Assembly (NCBI GenBank): GCA_044238875.1
Contig: JBIICM010000070.1
Span: 1 to 11,978 of the forward strand
Source of the DNA: JAIBAI01 sp044238875
GTDB taxonomy: Bacteria > Bacteroidota > Bacteroidia > M30B66
Length of the DNA stretch: 11,978 nucleotides
Direction of reading: 5' to 3'
The stretch's first letter is position 1, and the number at the start of each line of letters is the position of its first letter. This document shows positions 1 through 6,899 of this stretch, in pieces. The notes under the pieces are model-generated. The model searched no databases and was not told the origin of the DNA. It saw nothing but the letters and a program-made list of their open reading frames with translations. The position numbers and the translations under genes were made by a program.

Positions 1-709
1 TATCAGGAGCATCTGAACGTTTTGGCCTGCTGTAAGGTGCTGACCGTTCGTTATCAGGAGCATCTGAGCGTTTTCGCCTGCTGTAAGGTGCTGACCGTTC
101 GTTATCAGGAGCATCTGAGCGTTTAGGCCGTCTGTAAGGTGCTGACCGTTCGTTATCAGGAGCATCTGAACGTTTTGGCCGTCTGTAAGGTGCTGACCGT
201 TCGTTATCAGGAGCATCTGAACGTTTTGGCCGGCTGTAAGGTGCTGACCGTTCGTTATCAGGAGCATCTGAGCGTTTTCGCCTGCTGTAAGGTGCTGACC
301 GTTCGTTCTCAGGAGCATCTGAACGTTTTGGCCTGCTGTAGGGTGCTGACCGTTCGTTATCAGGAGCATCTGAACGTTTTGGCCTGCTGTAAGGTGCTGA
401 CCGTTCGTTATCAGGAGCATCTGAGCGTTTTCGCCTGCTGTAAGGTGCTGACCGTTCGTTATCAGGAGCATCTGAGCGTTTTCGCCTGCTGTAAGGTGCT
501 GACCGTTCGTTATCAGGAGCATCTGAACGTTTTGGCCGGCTGTAAGGTGCTGACCGTTCGTTATCAGGAGCATCTGAACGTTTTGGCCGTCTGTAAGGTG
601 CTGACCGTTCGTTATCAGGAGCATCTGAGCGTTTTCGCCGGCTGTAGGGTGCTGAACGTTCGTTATCAGGAGCATCTGAGCGTTTTGGCCTGCTGTAAGG
701 TGCTGACCG
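1..709 (-). repeat. 51-bp tandem repeat array, about 14 copies, in-frame coding
   Basis: Contiguous 51-bp units begin at 1, 52, 103 and so on to 664, with no spacers. The last unit diverges after 709. Units differ at only eight positions. Each unit encodes 17 residues on the minus strand with consensus E-R-S-A-P-Y-[SR]-R-[PR]-K-R-S-D-A-P-[DE]-N, four basic and three acidic in the commonest form. The period is a multiple of three, so gain or loss of units keeps the frame. The true left end of the array is outside the window. Residues 86-99 (TRYSAPESSDERST) may contain a decayed relic of the same motif. Confidence 0.97.
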
Positions 710-1006
710 GCGGGTGCTCCGCTCATCGGAACTTTCAGGGGCTGAATAACGGGTCGGTCTTCTTGCTGGGCGTGATGTTTCGTCAGATTCCCTGGTGCGT
801 TCATCCCTGTTGGGCGCGCCTTTATCACTTTTCTTTTCTGAACCAAAGAAATATTCTTTTTTACCTGCAGGCTTGCCTGGCCTTTGATCCCTGTCTGTTC
901 GCCTCCCCTTATCTGAAGAGCCGGATGAAGACCTGTACCCGGGTTTTTCCTTGCTGCGTCCAGGGCGTTTCTCACTGCCGGTTGCTCTGTTTGTCTTTTT
1001 ATCCAT
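1..1006 (-). CDS. Arginine-rich tandem-repeat protein, N-terminal part (runs off left edge)
   Basis: An open frame starts with ATG at 1006 and has no stop for 335 codons down to the window edge. It begins MDKKTNRATGSEKRPGRSKE and is rich in Lys, Arg, Ser, Asp, Glu and Pro. It has no signal peptide, membrane segment or hydrophobic core. Residues 1-99 are non-repetitive low-complexity sequence. From residue 100 to the edge it is a tandem array of ERSAPYSRPKRSDAPDN. Coding is supported by the substitution pattern: five of eight variable sites between repeats are silent here, and the other three give Pro/Arg, Ser/Arg and Asp/Glu. The yraN stop lies 42 nt upstream in the same frame, and ATG 1006 is the first ATG after it. 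The visible part should be cytoplasmic and disordered. Bacteroidota RNA-modifying enzymes, for example RsuA/RluB-type pseudouridine synthases, often carry basic disordered N-terminal extensions, so an enzymatic domain may follow to the left. That identity is inference; no catalytic domain is visible. Confidence 0.8.
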   Translation of the reverse strand, partial: MDKKTNRATGSEKRPGRSKEKPGYRSSSGSSDKGRRTDRDQRPGKPAGKKEYFFGSEKKSDKGAPNRDERTRESDETSRPARRPTRYSAPESSDERSTRRSAPYSRPKRSDAPDNERSAPYSRRKRSDAPDNERSAPYRRPKRSDAPDNERSAPYSRPKRSDAPDNERSAPYSRRKRSDAPDNERSAPYSRRKRSDAPDNERSAPYSRPKRSDAPDNERSAPYSRPKRSDAPENERSAPYSRRKRSDAPDNERSAPYSRPKRSDAPDNERSAPYRRPKRSDAPDNERSAPYRRPKRSDAPDNERSAPYSRRKRSDAPDNERSAPYSRPKRSDAPD

Positions 1007-1023
1007 TTTTTTGATTCGGTTGG

Positions 1024-1057
1024 CAAAATTAGCCAAATTCAGACAGGCTCAGTCAAA
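1024..1057 (-). promoter_or_regulatory. Possible Bacteroidota-type promoter for the repeat protein
   Basis: Read on the minus strand, TAATTTTG (1031 to 1024) matches the Bacteroidota -7 consensus TAnnTTTG exactly. A TTTG (1057 to 1054) lies 22 nt upstream, slightly more than the usual 19-21 nt to the -33 element. Transcription would start near 1018, leaving a leader of only about a dozen bases before ATG 1006. The -33 element overlaps the end of yraN, so the repeat gene could be transcribed from here, from an upstream yraN promoter, or both. Confidence 0.45.
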
Positions 1058-1441
1058 AGGGCTGAAAGCATTGATATGATGAGTAATCAGCGTGTTTTCA
1101 CCGGAGGCAACCACCGAGATGATGTCAAAGCGCGTCTCTGTTTCCACTTTGTTTCGGCGAATAAAGACTTCAGCCAGGTTCACCAGTTGTTTTTGTTTCC
1201 GGTAATTTACGGCCTCTTCAGGATTTCCGTGCCTGAGACTATGCCTTGTTTTTACTTCAACGATTACCAGAAAGTCAGCATCGCGGGCAATGATGTCTAT
1301 TTCGCCGAAAGTTGTTTTCCAGTTGGTGTGTAAAATCTTGTACCCCAAACCCTCCAGGAATTTTTTGGCAGCGTCCTCTCCGAATCTGCCTGTTTCAATT
1401 GTTGTGGTCATTCTGTTCAGTTTAGCTGATTTGAATGACAT
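1049..1441 (-). CDS. yraN: YraN/UPF0102 family nuclease-fold protein
   Basis: This 130-residue protein has the UPF0102 signature in order: G-RFGEDAA near residues 18-25, GEIDIIARD at about 46-54 and VEVKTR at about 61-66. The Glu, Asp and Glu-x-Lys arrangement is that of the restriction-endonuclease-like (PD-(D/E)xK) fold. The family is widespread, and its members are usually annotated as putative endonucleases linked to DNA processing; the exact substrate is not settled. Family members normally begin about ten residues before the GxxGE motif, so the internal ATG at 1411 (MTTTIETGRFGE) may be the true start, giving 120 residues; the ATG at 1441 gives the longer version. The gene lies 42 nt upstream of the repeat protein on the same strand and diverges from the TonB-like gene. 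The C-terminus is complete. Confidence 0.9.
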   Translation of the reverse strand: MSFKSAKLNRMTTTIETGRFGEDAAKKFLEGLGYKILHTNWKTTFGEIDIIARDADFLVIVEVKTRHSLRHGNPEEAVNYRKQKQLVNLAEVFIRRNKVETETRFDIISVVASGENTLITHHINAFSPFD

Positions 1442-1550
1442 GATACCGGATGATAAAAGTAACGATTTATTGCTTTACAGGTAGCAATTAAAAATAACAA
1501 GGGCATTGCCATTTCACATTGTTTTTTACTTTTACCATTAAAAAGCAACA
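1442..1550. promoter_or_regulatory. Divergent intergenic region between yraN and the TonB-like gene
   Basis: This AT-rich 109-bp gap must hold the start signals for both flanking genes. The same near-consensus -7 box, TACTTTTA (one mismatch to TAnnTTTG), occurs once per strand: 1527-1534 on plus and 1461 to 1454 on minus. An ATTG on the proper strand stands upstream of each, 18 and 23 nt away respectively. Both boxes are imperfect, so the individual promoter calls are weak. Confidence 0.3.
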
Positions 1551-2048
1551 ATGAATGTTCTGATTCAAGTATTGCCGGCAGCGTGCCTTATCCTGATGGC
1601 TTCTTTCGCATCCGCCCAAAACCCGGCCACCGGTTACAAGGCAAATAAAACAGATACCAACCAGAAAATTCTGGAAAAGGGAAAAAATTACGATCAGAAC
1701 TTTGATATTGAAAACCATGAAGCCTTTTACCTTGAGGGCGAGGATTCTCTCTTTAAACACCTTTATAAAAGAATCGTTATTCCGAAAGAGGCCCATGATG
1801 CCAATCTTGTTGGCCAGGCCATGATCAGCTTTCAGGTTAACTTTGATGGCAAAGTGAGCAAGGCCACATCCATCAGCAGGGTGGGTTATGGTATTGACGA
1901 GCAGCTGACCGCCGTGCTCAATTCACTTGAATTTGTTCCGGCTACCCAGGGAGGTATGGCCTACCGTTCAGAGGTCATTCTCGAAATTCCTGTAAAGGCT
2001 TCCTATCTCTATAACATTCAGATTGGCGAAGGTAGCGGGGACAAATAA
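1551..2048 (+). CDS. Secreted protein with TonB C-terminal-like domain
   Basis: The 165-residue product begins with a classical signal peptide (hydrophobic residues 3-19, probable cleavage after ASFASA at residue 22). A polar linker follows, then at about residues 68-150 a domain resembling the TonB C-terminal fold: GQAMISFQVNFDGKVSKATS, a Gly-Tyr-Gly-Ile-Asp-Glu turn, then LEFVPATQGGMAYRSEV and a final strand EIPVKA. In classical TonB this domain contacts the TonB box of outer-membrane receptors. Here the uncleaved N-terminal anchor and the Pro-rich periplasm-spanning segment are absent, so the protein should be a free periplasmic or exported protein and is unlikely to transduce energy alone. 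No ExbB/ExbD genes are nearby. The ATG start is set by the signal peptide. The stop is 3 bp from the convergent MCE gene stop. Confidence 0.85.
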   Translation: MNVLIQVLPAACLILMASFASAQNPATGYKANKTDTNQKILEKGKNYDQNFDIENHEAFYLEGEDSLFKHLYKRIVIPKEAHDANLVGQAMISFQVNFDGKVSKATSISRVGYGIDEQLTAVLNSLEFVPATQGGMAYRSEVILEIPVKASYLYNIQIGEGSGDK

Positions 2049-2051
2049 ACT

Positions 2052-3032
2052 TTACCGTTTTTTATCCTTCCGGCCAAAAACCGAAAAATGAACATAACGG
2101 TTAGGATGAAGCCGCATGTCTTCGAGCAATTTCTCAAGGTTTTTTGCACTCCCTTCAAGGTTATGGTAAAGGCTGTCGTTGGTCATCAACTGGCCTACTG
2201 ATCCTTCCCCCTTTTCTATTTTATGCAGCACCTGCTGAAGGCTTGAAACAGATTGTTGCAGGTCGGTCATTGTTTTGCCCACGTTTGAACGGGCCAGCTC
2301 ATCGGTGATTTTATCCATGTTACTGAATACATTACTGAGCTTATCATTGTTCTTTCTGATGTTTTCAGTAATTGACCTGATATTGCCGAAAATATCACTC
2401 AGTTTAGTGCGTTCGCTGCCTACCAGCTGATCAACCTCGCCTACCGTATGCTCCAGTTTAAGAATTGAACGGTTGATACTTTCAAAACTCATCACCAGCC
2501 CATCCTGCGTTTTACGGTTAAAGACCCCTCTGAAAATAGTGAGCACCGAATCAATGGAGGCTACCAGCGATTCTACCCGACCTTTTAAAGGCAGTATAGT
2601 GGTAGTTAGGCGATCGGTAAATGCACTGTCAAGTATGCCTTGCAGTGTATCGCCCCTTGACAGTAATTTGTCTGAACTGCTCACCTCGAGATACATGGTG
2701 CGCGTACCAAGCAAATCGCTTTTGATATGAGCTTTCGTACCTGCAGGTATTTTAACATCACGGTTCGAAATCCTTAAACTCACCACTACTTTGTCGGGCT
2801 GGCCGTCAGTAAAAAAAACATCTTCAACCACGCCAATTTGTAACCCATTGATGGTAACCGGTGCAGAAGGCAGCAGAAAATCAGCGTTCTCAAAAACCGC
2901 ATAAAAATTCCGGGCCGGAGAGAAGATGTTAATGCCCTTCAGGTAATTTATCCCGAAGTAAAACATGGCAATGGCTGCAATTACAACGATACCCACACGG
3001 GCTTCTCTGGTAAGTTTTGAAGGTATTTTCAA
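2052..3032 (-). CDS. MCE/MlaD family lipid-transport protein
   Basis: The 326-residue product has one N-terminal membrane segment (about residues 12-29, VGIVVIAAIAMFYFGINYL). An MCE domain follows at about 40-118, with the typical Ala-Asp-x-Leu...Val-x-x-Asn-Gly-Leu-x-Ile-Gly-x-Val start, the IPAGTKAHIKSDLLGTRTMYLE segment and a DTLQG turn. A long predominantly helical C-terminal tail (about 150-310) is rich in Ser, Asn, Asp and Leu. MCE proteins form periplasmic rings, anchored in the inner membrane, that carry phospholipids between the membranes with an MlaE/MlaF-type ABC transporter. No permease or ATPase gene lies in this window. The start codon is TTG: the amidase stop is in the same frame four codons upstream and no ATG lies between. 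It is probably co-transcribed with the amidase 9 nt upstream. Confidence 0.9.
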   Translation of the reverse strand: MKIPSKLTREARVGIVVIAAIAMFYFGINYLKGINIFSPARNFYAVFENADFLLPSAPVTINGLQIGVVEDVFFTDGQPDKVVVSLRISNRDVKIPAGTKAHIKSDLLGTRTMYLEVSSSDKLLSRGDTLQGILDSAFTDRLTTTILPLKGRVESLVASIDSVLTIFRGVFNRKTQDGLVMSFESINRSILKLEHTVGEVDQLVGSERTKLSDIFGNIRSITENIRKNNDKLSNVFSNMDKITDELARSNVGKTMTDLQQSVSSLQQVLHKIEKGEGSVGQLMTNDSLYHNLEGSAKNLEKLLEDMRLHPNRYVHFSVFGRKDKKR

Positions 3033-3041
3033 TGTTCCGTT

Positions 3042-4238
3042 TTAAGGTTGTGGGTTCGATGCGGCTTCCTGCAAACTGATTCGCTGGTTCTTTCTGAATG
3101 CTACAACAAAGGCATCCGGATAGCCCGCTTTCTTCATTTCAGCCTGCAGACGAACCGCATCTTCGAGTTTCATGCAATTTCCTACGGTATATTTATATAA
3201 ATTGTTTAGCCGGTATTCCCAGATATCGTTTCTGCCTTTGAATTTATGGCTGCCCGGCGGCAATTTTTCAGGTGAACTGATGATCTGAACCCTGAATATC
3301 ACTGCGTTTGAGGTGGTATCGGCCAGGGTTTGTTCCTGCTCTGCCGGCGTAACTTGCTTTACTACCGGTTCATCTTTTCGGGGCGTAGCAGGCATTTCGT
3401 CGGGTATTATCAGCTGGCGGTTCTCGCTTTCGCCATCTACCCAATTTTTATAGCTGTTAAAAGCCTTGAGCATTGAGGCGGCCATTTTTTGCTGACCTTC
3501 TTCAGAACGGAGAAAACGTTCTTCGTCATTGTTGGTCAGGAAGCCGGTTTCGATCAGCACCGACGGCATGGTTGTTCGGTAAAGAACAAGAAATCCGGCC
3601 TGCTTCACCCCCCTGTTAAACCTGTTTGCATTCGTTTTGAATTCGTGCTGCAGGCGTTCGGCGAAATAAAGGCTTTGGGTGAGGAAGGCGTTCTGATACA
3701 ATGAAAAAATAATGTTCGCTTCCGGACTGTTCGGGTCAAACCCGTCGTAACGTTTTTCGTAATTATCTTCCTTCAGGATTACAGCATTTTCGCGGCGTGC
3801 CACGTTCAGATTGTCATCGGTTTTGTGCAGGCCCATCACGAAGGTTTCTGCACCATAAGCTGTTTTGGGGCCGCTGTTACAATGTATGCAGATAAAAAGA
3901 TCAGCCTTGTTCTCGTTTGCAATTTGAGCCCTGCGGTACAATTCAACAAATACGTCAGTTTTCCGGGTATAAATCACCTTCACATCCGGAAAATTGGCTT
4001 CAATCATTTTGCCCAGCTTCAACGAAACGGCCAGTGCCACATTTTTTTCAAACGATGAAGATCCGTGACAACCTGAATCATGGCCTCCGTGCCCCGGATC
4101 AATCACAACCGTTCGCACTTTATGATCCCTGAAGGGCTTTTCAGCTGCATGGGCTTCAACGATCAGTAGCAGCGACAGGGCCAGCACCAGAAACCCAAGT
4201 GTGAATATAAACGCTGTTTTTCGAATCTTTTGCAACAT
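3042..4238 (-). CDS. N-acetylmuramoyl-L-alanine amidase (Amidase_3) with C-terminal SPOR-like domain
   Basis: This 398-residue enzyme cleaves the amide bond between MurNAc and L-Ala in peptidoglycan. A signal peptide covers residues 1-31 (probable cleavage after EAHA). The Amidase_3 domain runs from about 42 to 265 and carries all expected zinc and catalytic residues: His50 in VVIDPGHGGHD, Glu64 in SFEKNVAL, His119 in FICIHCNS and Glu230 in SVLIETGFLTN. A Pro/Glu-rich linker (about 272-310) leads to a C-terminal segment at about 313-388 (IFRVQIISS ... YKYTVG ... AFVVAFRKNQRI) that resembles a SPOR-type peptidoglycan-binding module. Such a module would target the enzyme to denuded glycan at division sites. 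It is the first gene of a probable two-gene operon with the MCE protein and is divergent from lptD. The start is ATG. Confidence 0.93.
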   Translation of the reverse strand: MLQKIRKTAFIFTLGFLVLALSLLLIVEAHAAEKPFRDHKVRTVVIDPGHGGHDSGCHGSSSFEKNVALAVSLKLGKMIEANFPDVKVIYTRKTDVFVELYRRAQIANENKADLFICIHCNSGPKTAYGAETFVMGLHKTDDNLNVARRENAVILKEDNYEKRYDGFDPNSPEANIIFSLYQNAFLTQSLYFAERLQHEFKTNANRFNRGVKQAGFLVLYRTTMPSVLIETGFLTNNDEERFLRSEEGQQKMAASMLKAFNSYKNWVDGESENRQLIIPDEMPATPRKDEPVVKQVTPAEQEQTLADTTSNAVIFRVQIISSPEKLPPGSHKFKGRNDIWEYRLNNLYKYTVGNCMKLEDAVRLQAEMKKAGYPDAFVVAFRKNQRISLQEAASNPQP

Positions 4239-4275
4239 CTCTTTGGTCGATCAGGGTGGATTAGCCTGAAATAAT

Positions 4276-4318
4276 TTAGTTTTGTGCCCTTTCCGGAACG
4301 AAAACCGTACAAAACTAA
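4276..4318. promoter_or_regulatory. Face-to-face -7 boxes between the amidase and lptD genes
   Basis: A perfect 10-bp inverted repeat, TTAGTTTTGT (4276-4285) and ACAAAACTAA (4309-4318), is separated by 23 bp. Each arm contains an exact Bacteroidota -7 box, TAGTTTTG: 4277-4284 reading toward lptD and 4317 to 4310 reading toward the amidase. Predicted starts (near 4291 and 4303) would give transcripts whose 5' ends overlap by roughly a dozen bases. No convincing TTTG -33 element is found at the usual spacing for either, so the promoter assignment rests on the -7 boxes alone. The inverted repeat could also be an operator. Confidence 0.45.
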
Positions 4319-4330
4319 TCTGCTGTTACC

Positions 4331-6865
4331 TTGAGATACCGGGCTTCGTTATATCATTTAACAACAGCTTTATTCACATTGCTTGGCGCGCATTTCACCT
4401 CGTTTGCTCAGGTGAATAACGTAAAAAGCACTGACACATTGCCTGAAAAGGGAGGTGTCAAAATTGATACGTTACCCGCCGGTTTACTTAAAACCGGACC
4501 AGGTTCAATTGACAAGAAAGTGATTTATTCAGCGCGCGATTCCATGCGGTTTGACCTGGCTTCAAGGCGCATATATCTGTTTGGCGAGGCGGATGTGAAA
4601 TACGGAAACATCCATCTCAACGCTGATTTTATTACCATCAACTGGGAAACCAACCTGATTCATGCCGCAGGCAGCACCGATTCAACCGGAAAAGTAACCG
4701 GAAGGCCAAAATTTTCGCAGGATGGACAGGAGTTCGAGGCGGAAGAAATGGACTACAACTTTAAAAGCCGCAAGGGACGCATCCGTGAAATTTATTCAAA
4801 ACAGGGTGAAGGCTTCCTGCTGGGCGAGGAGGTGAGAAAAGGCGCCGATAATGATTTTTTTGTCCGAAACGGGAAATATACCACCTGCGATTTACCGGAT
4901 CATCCGCATTTTTATATCAATGCCACGAAAATTAAAGTAATACCAAACGATAAAATTGTAACCGGACCTGCCAATCTGGTAATCGAAGATATTCCAACTC
5001 CGCTGGCTGTACCTTTCGGTTTATTCCCCAATAGTACCACCCGTAAATCGGGTATCGTTTTTCCCACCTATGGCGAATCGCCGGCTTTGGGTTTTTTTCT
5101 CAGGGATGGCGGATATTATTTCGGAATCAACGACTATTTCGATGCGATACTTCAGGGAACCATTTATTCGAGGGGCAGCTGGGGGCTAAGTACCGGCACC
5201 AACTACAATGTCAGGTATAAGTATTCCGGGAAGTTTTCACTTGGCTATTCCAAAATCCTGCAGGGCGATCCCGATCTGCTGGGCTCAAGGGTAAATAAGG
5301 ATTTTTTCGTCAGATGGAGCCATGCCCAGGATCCCAGATCCAACCCCAATGCACGATTCTCAGCCAGCGTGCAGGCAGGGTCAAGTAATTTCAATTTTCT
5401 GAATTCACTGAACCCATCGGCCATTGTAACCAACACCTTTCAAAGTTCCATCTCCTATTCAAGAAACTTTGGCAATTCTCCCTGGAGCATGGTAGTAAGC
5501 GCCGGGCACAGTCAAAATACGGCTACAAAAGTCATTACCCTTTCAGGCCCGGAACTCCAGGTAAACCGCAACAGGTCATTCCCTTTTAAACGCAGCGTTC
5601 CGGTAGGAAAAGAAAAATGGTACGAACGCATAGGCTACACCTATACCCTGCAGGGAAGAAACACCATCTCAATGGCCGACAGCCTTTTCGGGCGGCCAGG
5701 ATGGGAGCGGAAATTCAGTAATGGCGTGCAGCATATTCTACCGGTGAGTACTTCGTTTCAGTTGTTTAATTACATTACGGTGAGCCCATCCATCAACACC
5801 TCCTGGAAATGGTATTTCAGTTCAATCCGCAAACGCATTGATGATGATTTACAGGTAATTACCGACACCATACCCGGATTTAGTTCTGCGTTTGAATACA
5901 ACGCCAATGTGAGCGCATCCACCCGTGTATTCAGCTTTTTGAAACTGGGTCGTAATACCATCCGACATGTAATGAATCCACAGGTCGGTTTCAGGTACCA
6001 GCCCGACTTCAGTACAGTTGAATACGGTTATTTTGGACCAGGAGGCGCCCTTTCGGCTTATTCTCCCTTTGAGCAAAGCCTTTACGGACAGCCCTCGGTG
6101 GGCCGGCAGGGAACAGTGGGCTTGTCACTGAACAACAACCTGGAGGGTAAATTTCGCTCTCTCACCGATAGCACGGGTTTTAAGAAACGGATGTTGCTCG
6201 AGGCCTTCAACCTTTCAACAGGTTACAACCTGGCCGCCGACTCGCTGAAATGGCAGCAGTTAAGTTTAGCCGGAAGAACAAAAATTTTTAAAAAGCTTGA
6301 TTTTGTTTACAGTGGGGCCTATGATTTCTATGCCCTTGATCCGATCAATAAAAACCGAATCAACAAAAGTGAATTCCGGCAAAACAGACGGTTGATGCGG
6401 ATGGTAAATACCAGATTTGCCTTCACAACGGTGCTGGCTTCCGCCAAAAAAAATGAAAAGAAAAGTAACAAAGGTACCCCTGAGCAACGGGAGGAAGTGA
6501 AGCGTAACCCGGAGAATTATGTTGATTTTTCGATTCCCTGGGAACTTTCGGCCAATTATAATATCAACATCACCAATACCGGAAAGGAAACAGTGAACAA
6601 TCAGGTACTGAACCTTACCGGGCGCATCAGCCTTACCTCTAAATGGCGTTTTGAATTCACTTCAGGGTATGATTTCCGCCTGAAAGATTTCTCTTTTTCA
6701 ACCATTGATATCTACCGCGATCTGCATTGCTGGGAAATGCATTTCAACTGGATCCCCTTCGGCTTCAGGAAAAGTTTCAACTTCACCATCAATGTGAAAT
6801 CCTCGGTTTTACAGGATTTGAAACTCAACCGGCGCCGGCAGTGGTTCGACCTGCAGGGATCATGA
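4331..6865 (+). CDS. lptD: LPS-assembly outer-membrane protein LptD (OstA family)
   Basis: This 844-residue outer-membrane protein inserts lipopolysaccharide into the outer leaflet as the last step of the Lpt bridge. Residues 1-26 are a signal peptide ending SFAQ. The periplasmic OstA/beta-jellyroll part spans about 65-215 (SARDSMRFDLASRRIYLFGEADVKY, then NADFITINW, and CDLPDHPHFYINATKIKVIP with Cys186). The beta-barrel fills the rest and shows alternating aromatic strands. The C-terminus WEMHFNWIPFGFRKSFNF...LNRRRQWFD looks like the conserved end of Bacteroidota LptD proteins. Length is normal for the phylum. The start is TTG: an in-frame TAA at 4316-4318 closes the upstream side, and the next ATG (residue 72) lies beyond the signal peptide. 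It is divergent from the amidase/MCE pair and converges on pfkA with a 34-bp gap. Confidence 0.93.
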   Translation: MRYRASLYHLTTALFTLLGAHFTSFAQVNNVKSTDTLPEKGGVKIDTLPAGLLKTGPGSIDKKVIYSARDSMRFDLASRRIYLFGEADVKYGNIHLNADFITINWETNLIHAAGSTDSTGKVTGRPKFSQDGQEFEAEEMDYNFKSRKGRIREIYSKQGEGFLLGEEVRKGADNDFFVRNGKYTTCDLPDHPHFYINATKIKVIPNDKIVTGPANLVIEDIPTPLAVPFGLFPNSTTRKSGIVFPTYGESPALGFFLRDGGYYFGINDYFDAILQGTIYSRGSWGLSTGTNYNVRYKYSGKFSLGYSKILQGDPDLLGSRVNKDFFVRWSHAQDPRSNPNARFSASVQAGSSNFNFLNSLNPSAIVTNTFQSSISYSRNFGNSPWSMVVSAGHSQNTATKVITLSGPELQVNRNRSFPFKRSVPVGKEKWYERIGYTYTLQGRNTISMADSLFGRPGWERKFSNGVQHILPVSTSFQLFNYITVSPSINTSWKWYFSSIRKRIDDDLQVITDTIPGFSSAFEYNANVSASTRVFSFLKLGRNTIRHVMNPQVGFRYQPDFSTVEYGYFGPGGALSAYSPFEQSLYGQPSVGRQGTVGLSLNNNLEGKFRSLTDSTGFKKRMLLEAFNLSTGYNLAADSLKWQQLSLAGRTKIFKKLDFVYSGAYDFYALDPINKNRINKSEFRQNRRLMRMVNTRFAFTTVLASAKKNEKKSNKGTPEQREEVKRNPENYVDFSIPWELSANYNINITNTGKETVNNQVLNLTGRISLTSKWRFEFTSGYDFRLKDFSFSTIDIYRDLHCWEMHFNWIPFGFRKSFNFTINVKSSVLQDLKLNRRRQWFDLQGS

Positions 6866-6899
6866 AGTTTTAATCTTTACAGCCGGCAGGTGAAGCTTC

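Noticed and set aside
1..709. CRISPR array
   Set aside because: Units are contiguous 51-bp tandem copies with no unique spacers, and no cas genes are present.
139..1014. Plus-strand open frame of 291 codons with a Cys-rich 17-residue repeat
   Set aside because: It begins at a GTG inside a repeat just after a TAG in the preceding unit. Every variation between units changes the residue, and the composition is typical of antisense. The minus strand shows the coding signature.
6866..6899. Bidirectional terminator between lptD and pfkA
   Set aside because: Only the 8-bp palindrome GAAGCTTC is present, without a usable loop or T tract, so a terminator cannot be supported.
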